From Protea cynaroides (taxonomy: Eukaryota > Streptophyta > Magnoliopsida > Proteales > Proteaceae), in the NCBI GenBank assembly GCA_028583415.1, contig CM053276.1:63097510-63161509 (forward strand): DNA of 64,000 bases, written 5' to 3'. The notes under the pieces were generated by a model. It made no database searches, was not told the DNA's origin, and was given only the letters and a program-made list of their open reading frames with translations. This document shows, one piece after another, positions 55,978 to 64,000 of this stretch; within the stretch, counting starts at the first letter, position 1, and every line of letters begins with the position of its first letter. Made by a program: the position numbers and the translations under genes.

Positions 55978-56425
55978 GTAGGTCTCTACCCTCTCTCTCA
56001 TATTTTTAGGAAATTTTCATATCGTCTATATGTAGAATTTTAGGTTTTTCTTTGTTCGAGATGTTTTAACCGTAGGAATTCTTTTCCTTCGGCTTACAAA
56101 GGGTTTAGAGACCCCCAAGAGCAAAAGCCCTCAACTAATTTGGGGTTTCACCGAACGGTTTTCATAAAAATCAAATTTTTACATGTTTTGACCTAGGTTT
56201 TCCAAAAATTTTCGAGATTTCTCTAATTTTTCTTAATTCTTGAAATTTCTTGAAATTTCTTGTTATAATTGCTTGTGATTGGCTTATTGAAGAGTGTGGG
56301 GGTTACGTAAGTCCTCCTCCCCATGTTTTTGGGTGAGTTTGAGGCTTTTTCCCAATTTATAGCCGTTATGCTGCCGAAATTTCGAAAATTTCTAACTCTT
56401 TATCTTGTTTTCTTTTGTTTTGCAG
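55978..56425 (+). other. Putative 5'-UTR intron of antisense gene, element B
   Basis: CTCCAG|GTAGGTCTC starts it; TTTTCTTTTGTTTTGCAG|ACTCTAA ends it, 8 nt before the antisense ATG at 56433. It is 448 bp and T-rich, with strong plant signals. Element A has the equivalent donor at 340 (minus strand). Confidence 0.6.
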
Positions 56426-56432
56426 ACTCTAA

Positions 56433-57701
56433 ATGGCTCCTAGACGCACTCTCGGGAAGCGATCACATGGTTCTAGTTCTCGGGTTCCCTCTCCACCTAT
56501 CCCTCAGCTAGATGAGCTATGGTTTCGCTCTTTGGAAGCTCAGGCTCGGTTTTCTTGGTTCGATGACAAGAGTATTGTATCCGGGCGACGGGTCAATGTG
56601 GGACAATTACACCGGTTTAATGTAGAGATAGCCTTTGGTGCTCTAGGTTGGCTGCCGGTTATTTCCTACACAGAGACCACACGCCCTAACCTGGTCAAGC
56701 ATTTTTATGCAAATCTGGAGCTCGAAGGGGATGTCGAAGACCCGAACCAGTGTAGGGATCTGCGCATTACCAGTTACGTCCGGGGTGTACATATTTCCTT
56801 CAACACCCACCAGTTGGCTGACCTACTTGGGGTTCCCAACGATGGAGATTTGGTATACTGCACCCCCAAGGCGAAAGGTTACTTAACTGAGGATTTGCGC
56901 CGAGAGATAGCGCATCAGATACTCAATCCTGGGGCTCCTATGAAGGCAGCTAGCTTGAGACCTATACCCCGGGTCTACAGCCGCATCATCCGAGACGATA
57001 TAGTGCCACAGAGCGGTCACTACAATGAGTTGTCTCAGCTCACCCAATACGTCACTTATTGCGTCTGCACCGGAGAGCGGATTTCTCTTCCATACCTCAT
57101 CATCCGGACTATGCATCGAGCGGCTGTAACCGATCGGACCAGCAACCTTCCCTATGGCCGTCTCGTCACTTTCCTTCTTCGCCGTCTGGGCGTGAGTTTC
57201 AGAGGAGAGACAGCCGTCGAGGACTCCATGACCTCTGACATCGACTGGGACGCGATAAATAGGATGCAGATGGTTGGCCTGCCCGTTAGTGATGACGAGT
57301 TGGAGGCTCTCCCTCGTCCACTTGGGAGAGTAGCAGCGGCCAGCGCAGCAACAGCAGCCGCGGCCAATGTGGCCTATGCGGCGGAGATGGGGGGATGATG
57401 ATGATGACGATGTAGTTGGGGAAGCACCGTGCCCGCCCCACGCCTCCACCGTACCACCACCATCCGTTCCCACACCTGGACCATCTCACCCCCCTCCCGA
57501 CTCGGTGATTGAGTATGTTTCTCGAGATCGGGGACACCCGGAGGGTCATCCCGGAGTCTCGGCGAGCGATGGGTCAGGGAGTTGGGACGCCCGGCTCGTG
57601 GTCTACGGGTGACTCGGGACCAGGTGCATTGGCTTAGGGTCGCATACGAGCGGGACTATGACATAGCGGACCCCATTCCTCCCGGGCCTCCTACCCCATG
57701 A
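56433..57701 (+). pseudogene. Antisense ORF of element B (plant transposon-associated domain type)
   Basis: The ATG at 56433 (MAPRRTLGKRSHGSSSRVPS) opens 321 codons; a G-run indel near 57390 (GATGGGGGGATG) ends it, and the next frame continues (DDDDDDVVGEAPCPPHA, VHWLRVAYERDYDIADPIPP) to TGA at 57699-57701. The middle matches the pattern I know from the plant transposon-associated domain family (PF20167 type): LVKHFYANLE, YVRGVHISFNTHQLADLLGV, IIRDDIVPQSGHYNELSQLT, LPYGRLVTFLLRRLGVSF. It lies opposite to gag-pol, between primer-binding site and gag. The role of such ORFs is unknown. It is well preserved compared with gag, with one frameshift over most of its length and some uncertainty in the last 100 bp. 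Confidence 0.7.
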
Positions 57702-58000
57702 TTTCCATTCTACTTTTCATATGATGTTTATATAACAGGGTAACTTTCCGGTTTGTGGACTGTACCCTGTAGCACTATTACATTTGATACTATTTTTCCA
57801 TTTAATGAACGTTTCATGGTTTTTCCTAACTAGTGTATGTGCACATATTAGGTTTCATATTTAGAATAGTACATTATTCTCTTTCTTAGTCCGTCTCAGG
57901 TATCAAACAATGCTTAGAGTGTGTTTGTATTAAGATTTTTAAACTTCCTAACTCGCTTCATCGACCCCATTATGTGTAGCATGGTTTGTTGGAACAGAGC
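57702..58000. other. Non-coding leader between antisense gene end and primer-binding site
   Basis: No feature beyond AT-rich sequence; no clear AATAAA for the antisense gene is seen. Confidence 0.5.
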
Positions 58001-58018
58001 CCGAGAGCTCCGATACCA
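58001..58018 (-). other. Primer-binding site of element B (tRNA-iMet type)
   Basis: Minus strand TGGTATCGGAGCTCTCGG starts three bases after the 5' LTR; the initiator-Met consensus TGGTATCAGAGC has one A in place of the first extra G. Confidence 0.8.
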
Positions 58019-58021
58019 AGT

Positions 58022-60299
58022 TGTCACACCCCAATTCCGATCCAACCAGAACGGTGTGAGTGAACCGTCATTGAACCAACGGTTCACACCAGGATCTCGA
58101 ATAGGCCGTGTCCACCCATACAAACCAATTACACATAACCACAATCAGAAGATAAACATACAGCGGAATACTTTAAATAGAATGAACTGAGTATCTATTG
58201 ATAATTTAAATAAATATTCCATTATTCAAATTCAAAGATAAAATAATAATCTTTTACATCTCTTAATAACAAACAAAAATAACTGAAATAAATAAATAAA
58301 ACAAATCACGTACAGCGAAAAGGGCACTCGCATGAAGCGTCATGCTCGTCCTCTCCCCGCCTCGTAGATCCAACACCGCAGCACCACCATACGCCGGAGC
58401 GTTTACGTAATCGTCCACGGTAGTTTCACAAGATTATGCATGAGTAACAATCATTTTATGCTGTGGTCTAGTTTTAAGTTTGCAATGTGCTATAGAAAGG
58501 TTTGGTGGCCCCCGCACCTCTATACACGAGTGTGTGGCGTCGCACAGTAATCACACTACCACCAACCCACATGCACCCATCATGGAATAGAGATAGAGCT
58601 AAGGTATACCCACACCTCCCCGATACTCTACCCATACCGGTTACCTAAGCCCCTACGGCCGGGGCTCGCAAACCGGGCTCGCAACTAACCAATCCTATAT
58701 GTCAACAATGTATGCTCTATCCCAAGACAGCCGTCTACGGCATAGAGATAGAGCTAGAGCGTGCAGGCCGGGTCGGAGACCTCCAAAACCTCACCTCCCC
58801 CGATACCCTATCCGCAACTAACCCACTAGGATAGAAACAATATGCGGGTAGACCCTATCCCAACACCACTCCCTACGGCATAGAGATAGAGCTAAAGCAT
58901 CGTGGACAAGGCAGCGTCGACTCGGAATCCTCAGTACCACCCAACGATGGTCGGGACAACATCAATATCGGAGACCAACGTACCACGATCTTCCCCCGAT
59001 ACCCCACCCGTACCAAGCTTGTTAAGATAGAATACTACAAAAGGTGCCGGTGTGAAGAGCGATCCCGTGCCCATGCCCCACTCCACACACCAACGAAAAC
59101 AATCACATGCCTAACAATCACATCCTATGAATGCATGAACAATAATAATAACGGAAGTAAAGGATGGCATGTAAATATGCACAAACATCACATCATAGAT
59201 ATTCAATGATTAACAACGATTTCTCATGCCCATTAATTATTAGGTTTAGGTCGATTCCCTTACCGACGCTCGTTCGATCACTTGCTCCACGTCACAAGAT
59301 CCAAACGATATGTCACAAAGTCCTACATAATATTAGGGTTCCATTAGAATATATTATTTAGGGTTTCATGTTGGTCGGAAACCAACATGGATCACAAAAT
59401 ACCCTCACAGAGCTGACCGGTGGCATGTACCGGTCGCAGCTCTGTGGGAAAGACTGGCGACCGGTATGGTCAGCCGGTCCCCCACAGATAACCTCCCGAG
59501 AGGTAGCGGTCGCAACATACCGGTCGCACTACGTGCAACCGGTATAGTCGACCGGTATGTCTCCGGAAGACCATACATGGGATCTTCGACTGCCGTCGAC
59601 CATCCTCCATGGATTTTCAGGGTTTCTCCTATCCATGCTAAGTCTAGGCTTTGAGTTAGAGTTATCCCTAACTCATTCAAGTCTCGTTTCGACGAATATC
59701 ATCTCGAAACTCGAATCTAGGGTTTGACGGCAACTTAGGGTTTATTGGCCAATTTAGGGTTTTAGATCAATACCTACTTTGCATGGTATTGATCCACCAA
59801 CACAACTATCATAGGGTAAGAAGATGGATCCAAACACTTACCGTTGACAGGTGTAGCGAGAGCTTCGTCAAACGGTAATGGCGGCACCTCCTTCTTCTTC
59901 CTAGCTCCTTCTCCTTTCCAAGCTCTTTCTCTTCTCTAGGGTTTGTGAGAGACAATGGAAGGGATTTGAGGGGTTTAAAGGTGTATTTATAGGCTAGAAA
60001 TAGGGTTTAGTAACCCTACTAGGATTAGGAAACTTCTAGGATTCAAAATCAGGAAAGCGGAACCCGCAGAGACCAATTTCCAAATTCCCGCACATAGCTG
60101 TGCAGGCCATACCGGTCGACCGGTACCATCATCCGGTACCATCGACCGGTATACCTAAAATCAGGTATATTGGTCGACTTCGGTCCGATTTCGTACCTGT
60201 TTGTTATCAGCTTGCCCCGTCTGGCTCGGTGATGATCGGAAGACCTGTCACGACACAAAACCAAGGTTTAGACCGGGTTTTCAGAGTGCGGGTCTTACA
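58022..60299 (-). repeat. 5' LTR of element B (with ~77-bp deletion)
   Basis: 2278 bp, otherwise nearly identical to 48146-50502. The deletion near 58420 removes the acceptor and start of the coding-like exon. The exon part that remains (58310-58420) has further indels. TATA at 59984-59991, donor at 59841. Confidence 0.95.
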
Positions 60300-60304
60300 C
60301 AACA
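60300..60304. repeat. Target-site duplication CAACA, right of element B
   Basis: Matches 48141-48145. Confidence 0.92.
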
Positions 60305-61094
60305 CTATGCCCTGCTTTACCATGAAGTGGCATTTTTCCCAATTTAAAACTAAATCTTTATCCGTACACCGAACAAGAACTAAGGAAAGATTATGTAGGC
60401 AATCAGAAAAAGTAGACCCATGCACAGAAAAATAATCCATGAATACTTCTAAATATTACTCTACCATATCTGAGAAGATGCTCATCATGCACCTTTGAAA
60501 AGTGGCAGGGGCATTGCATAGCCCAAAAGGCATGCGCCGATAAGCATAGGTTCCGTAGGGGCATGTGAAAGTAGTCTTGTATTGGTCATTTAAGGCAATG
60601 GGGATTTGATTGTAACCAGAGTATCCATCTAAAAAGCAATAGTATTCATGTCCGGCCAACCTCTTTAACATTTGATCAATGAAAGGCAAAGGGAAGTGAT
60701 CCTTCCATGTTGCCGTATTCAGCTTTCTGTAGTCTATCCAGACTCTCCATCCTGTTTGGATACGGGTTGGAATCAATTCATTGTCAGCATTAGCAACTAC
60801 AGTGACTCCTGACTTCTTTGGTACCACATGTACTGGACTTACCCACTCACTGTCAGATATGGGATATATGATCCCATGAACTAAGCACTTTAGAATCTCT
60901 TTCTTAATGGCTTCCTTCATCACAGGATTTGTCCGTCTCTGAGGTTGCCTTGAAGGGTTGGTATCTTCCATAAGGTGTATATGATGCTGAACAATAGACG
61001 GACTAATACCTTTGATGTCAGCCACAGTCCAACCTAAGGCTACCTTATGATTTTGTAAGAGTTTGACTAACTCTTCTTCCTGATTAGAAGTCAA
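60305..61094 (-). pseudogene. RT N-terminal part of Athila, upstream of element B insertion
   Basis: Open from 61094: LVKLLQNHKVALGWTVADIK, SIVQHHIHLMEDTNPSRQPQ, VVPKKSGVTVVANADNELIP, FCFLDGYSGYNQIPIALNDQ (as CFLDGYSGYNQIPIA), TTFTCPYGTYAYRRMPFGLC. TAA at 60456-60458 interrupts, then EVFMDYFSVHG: the catalytic DD reads DY (codon 60432-60434), so this RT was inactive independent of the insertion. The frame runs to the CAACA site. Confidence 0.9.
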
Positions 61095-61121
61095 ATCAGA
61101 TGCAATAATAACAGGAAGAGT

Positions 61122-61697
61122 CTAGTCAGGTCCTAGGAAGGCATACTTCAAAGTGGATGGTAACTCCTTTAATTCTAAGCTAGGTGGTTCAACCATTGAG
61201 GGCTTGGGATTGGAAATGGATAGAGGTCCTAGAGGTTCCACAGGTGTGTGGATACTCCATGCCTCTGATGAGAAAGTATCCTCTACTCCTCCCAACTCTT
61301 CCATACACTACGAGAATTCCAAGTCAAAGACAATGTCAAAAGTGGTCTCTACATGGTCAGGGAATTCTTGGAGCATATGTACTTCCTCATTCGGTTGCTT
61401 ACCAAGCATAAATACATTTAAATCAACGGTTTGGTTACCAAATGACAGTTTCACGAGACCATTCCTGTAATTTATCAGTGCATTGCTTGTAGCCAGAAAC
61501 GGTCTCCCTAAAATGATAGGGATTTGATCCTTATTGGAGACAGGATGTATTTCTAAAACAATAAAATCTACAGGAAAAAGAAATTCTCCTACCTTTAACA
61601 AAACATCCTCTACCATTCCTTTAGGAGTTTTTACAGAGCGATCAGCTAGTTGAAGTGAGATGGACGTTGGTTTCAACTTTCCCAATCCTAATTATTG
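61122..61697 (-). pseudogene. Protease C-terminal part and linker of Athila pol
   Basis: SISLQLADRSVKTPKGMVED, FPVDFIVLEIHPVSNKDQIP, IILGRPFLATSNALINYRNG form the second half of the Athila protease. The active-site half (DHALLDLGASVNLLPYHV) is at the end of the gag frame at 61698-61750; a TAG and TAA lie between them. A linker with PLGPLSISNPKPSMVEPPS follows to 61122. Confidence 0.8.
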
Positions 61698-63584
61698 CTA
61701 AACATGGTAAGGTAGAAGATTCACACTTGCACCTAAGTCTAGCAGAGCATGATCAATAAAAGTGTTGCCTATGATGCAAGAGATGGTAGGATAGCCAGGG
61801 TCCTTGTATATGGCTACCACAGGATGGTTCAGAAGGGAACTTAAATGTGCAGCCAAGAATACCTTTTTAGGAATTTGACTAATCCTCTTTTGTGTGCATA
61901 AGTCTTTAAGGACTTTTGCATAAATAGGAATTTGGTCAATTGCATCCAAAAGTGGGATATTCAATTCTACCTGTTTGAAGACCTCTAAAATTTTATCAAG
62001 TAAAGCAGTCTTCTTTTGGTTTACCAACCTATTAGGGAATGGGGCTGGTGGAGTAAAATCTCTGTCCGGGATAGTCTCTTTGGGTCTTTCAGGTACATCA
62101 GACGAACCTGAAGAAAGAGGCTCAGTAGCTGCCTCAGATTGGGGAACATTAACGGGAACAACTGTGGGTTTGTTCTTTGGTGCTTCATCCCGTAAGTACT
62201 CTTGGCCACTCCGTAATGCTTGGACTGCATTGCATTGTTTGGAGGACCCTGGTTGATTCTCTATGCCATTCACTTGAGGGTTTGACCTATTTGGTTGTGG
62301 GTGATGGCGTGGGTTGGTCTCTGGTTGGCTGGGCAGAATACTCTTGTTCTTTTCACACATTAGGGTAACCAATTGGGTAAGTGTCCTCTCCATACTGGTA
62401 TGCCCTGCCATTAGAGCTGCCACATTCTTCTCCAACTCACTGAGTCTGGCTAGCTCACCCGTGTTAGAAAACCCAGGGGGTTGCTGAAAATTACTTTGGG
62501 GAACAAAATTGGGTCTAGGGGGAGAATATGGCCTGGTGTGACCGGGAGGACCTTGATTTGGAAATTGGGATGGGTCCACACGGTTCCCTTGGTTCCAAGA
62601 AAAATTTGGGTGATTTCTCCATCCTGGATTGTAAGTGTTACTATACGGATTGTAAAGTGCACTTACATTAGCATTCTGAGAATTTTTCTGTAAAGGGCAT
62701 TCCTCTACTGTGTGTCCAGGAGTTTGACACCAGTTGCACATTAGGACTTGCTTTTGGATAGGGTCTTTAGGAACTAAAGCTTCTATCCTTTTGATAAGGC
62801 TATCTAAGTATGCCTCCTTAGCTACTATGCCATCAACAAAGTAACCTTTACCTTTTTGGGTGCGATCTGTCTCCTGTACAGACTCCCACTCTCTTGTTTT
62901 TTTGGCTAGATCTGTCAAAAAGTTCCAAGCATCGTTAGCATCCTCATAGGAAGTGAATCCTTGAGGACACATAGACTCAAGTATTTGCTTGGTAGGAAAG
63001 TCTATCCCCTCGTAAATAATTTGACAAAGCTACCATATTTCAATACCATGGTGAGGACACTCTTGGAGTAGACCTTGGAACCTTTCCATGAGTCTTAAAA
63101 AAGACTCATTTGACTCTTGTTTGAACCGCATTATATCCCCTCGAAGTTTATTTGTCTTGTGAAGAAAAAAAAACTTTTTAAGGAATAACACAGTAAATTT
63201 TTCCCAAGATGTAATGGAATTTGTGGGAAGACCATAAAGCCATTTTTTAGCTCCATCCTTGAGTGAAAAAGTGATGCACCAGAATTTGACAGCATCATCA
63301 CTGAGCTGTTGCATTTTAATGAGGGCACACACCTCCTCATACTCACGGAGGAACAAGTATGCATCCTCTGAAGATAACCCATGAAAATGAGGAAGCATGG
63401 TAATGAATTGAGTTTTCAATTCATAGTTGTTGCCTGTAGCAGTCGGAAATTGAATACATGAAGGTTGTGCTGCCCTAGCAGGGTAAAATCTATCCTTAAG
63501 TATCATCTTTGGTTCAGCCATTGTAAATGATGGGACTCTTACTAGATGATTGCTAGCATCACGAGTCCATACACTCATGAACAA
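61698..63584 (-). pseudogene. gag (and protease start) of Athila element
   Basis: The first frame (63030-63584) holds FITMLPHFHGLSSEDAYLFL, REYEEVCALIKMQQLSDDAV, KKWLYGLPTNSITSWEKF and CPHHGIEIW, then a TAG at 63027-63029. The same frame goes on (MCPQGFTSYEDANDAWNFLT) to 61698 with an intact knuckle CNWCQTPGHTVEEC, a Pro/Gln/Asn-rich region, a helix with LARLSELEKNVAALMAGHTS, and the protease motif DLGASVNLLPY. D-L-G is the usual form in Athila. Only one nonsense mutation breaks 1.9 kb. Confidence 0.88.
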
Positions 63585-64000
63585 AACTGTTTTAAATGAT
63601 AAAAAAAATTTCTTTTTCCTCTAAATTCGATGCGAAAAGTTGGATTTTTTTGAATCGGGGTCAATGCAAACCTCCTGACGATCAATGGCTTAGAGACTGG
63701 TCATATCAGCAATTACCTTCAGAAACAACACCTTTACCGTCGAAGCTATTGGTCGTTATTCCTCTTGATAATTCGATAGCTAGCATCCCTTAACACCATA
63801 TTATGGTCAGGATTGGACCGTCGATTGTACTGTTCCAACCTAACGGATCGGAGGTGCAAAGAAAGGCATAAAAACCAATGTAAACTTTTTGCATTTTTCT
63901 TTTCCGTTTTTTTTTAAATCACTTAGAATTCAATGAAATTTTTTTTTTGCATTTTTTCTCAAATCACTTTGAACTATTTAAAATAGAAAAAATAACGGCT
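63585..64000 (-). other. Leader of Athila element up to window end
   Basis: Non-coding. The last 40 bp (TTTGAACTATTTAAAATAGA...) match 9220-9260, just before the primer-binding site of the truncated copy; so the primer-binding site and 5' LTR should follow within about 30 bp beyond the window. Confidence 0.75.

Larger units (their letters stand above)
48146..60299 (-). mobile_element. Tekay-type chromovirus B, complete, nested in Athila RT
   Basis: Minus strand, 12.15 kb: 5' LTR 58022-60299, tRNA-iMet-type primer-binding site, antisense gene region, leader, gag, protease, RT, RNase H, integrase, chromodomain, double purine tract, 3' LTR 48146-50502. CAACA flanks both ends. The LTRs are very similar by eye (two differences in the first 160 bp) apart from one deletion of about 77 bp in the 5' LTR, so it is the youngest large element here. 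Gag and pol carry several frameshifts. Confidence 0.95.
43824..64000 (-). mobile_element. Athila-type LTR retrotransposon (split by element B; 5' LTR off window)
   Basis: Minus strand, right to left: leader, gag with intact zinc knuckle, protease with DLGAS motif, RT (interrupted by Tekay element B at 48146-60299), RNase H, integrase, a 1.2-kb non-coding part, purine tract, 3' LTR. The LTR ends (TGATGA...TCATCA), the GTGTGGGGGAATC purine tract and gag type indicate Athila. No env-like ORF is left. The right edge of the window stops about 25 bp before the expected primer-binding site. Confidence 0.92.

Noticed and set aside
56883..57473. 196-codon minus-strand ORF opposite the antisense gene
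   Set aside because: Shadow of 56433-57398; the plus-strand reading has family motifs, a Kozak-like start and a well-placed intron, while this has none.

Overview
The window is plant nuclear DNA made almost entirely of transposable elements. Its LTR retrotransposon lineages (Tekay chromovirus, Tat, Athila, Copia), a plant-type SINE, a LINE RNase H fragment and long AT-rich spacers all point to a large, repeat-rich angiosperm genome. I see no convincing host gene, rRNA, functional tRNA gene, CRISPR array or bacterial feature. The species cannot be named from the sequence.

Layout. 1-8235 is a plus-strand Tekay element (A) whose 5' LTR lies off the window. 8236-10462 holds unassigned repeats and an Athila-type LTR with its primer-binding site. 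10463-13619 is AT-rich spacer and an old repeat. 13625-24921 is a structurally complete minus-strand Tat element with target-site duplication GAAAG, a tandem array, and a spliced-looking antisense gene with its own TATA box. 24927-27090 continues the old repeat and holds minisatellites and a (TTA)n tract. 27941-30120 is a LINE tail abutting a Copia RT/RNase H fragment. 30428-30674 is a SINE with an 18-bp duplication. 33279-35980 is a solo Tekay-type LTR with duplication TTTTC. 37736-39300 is a Copia element without reverse transcriptase. 39900-43060 is a mosaic of tandem repeats. 43824-64000 is a minus-strand Athila element whose RT is split by a complete minus-strand Tekay element (B, 48146-60299, duplication CAACA).

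What stands out. Three divergent Tekay-type LTRs (element A, element B, the solo LTR) share one layout inside the LTR: a TATA box, a short leader, a GTAAGT donor, a 1.35-1.67 kb presumed intron, a TGATG-type acceptor, then a short open exon of about 40 codons. In A and B that exon differs mostly at third codon positions, and in all three it ends with a Cys-spaced peptide (pattern E/DHD, CxCxxC or its remnant, V/I, aromatic) just before a stop. No in-frame AUG is visible in the short leader exon, so how it would be translated is unknown. Second, both Tekay elements carry a 79-80 bp AT-rich GT...AG segment at the gag-protease junction. It holds the gag stop codon, and its removal in A restores the frame exactly, which suggests a splicing switch between Gag and Gag-Pol. 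Third, both Tekay elements carry, or show the beginning of, an antisense gene between primer-binding site and gag, with a 5'-UTR intron; the product resembles the plant transposon-associated domain family.

All element genes are decayed by stops and frameshifts, so the elements are probably not autonomous today. Element B is the youngest by LTR similarity; its Athila host and the Tat element are older. Percentages and homologies here are by eye; no search or alignment program was run.
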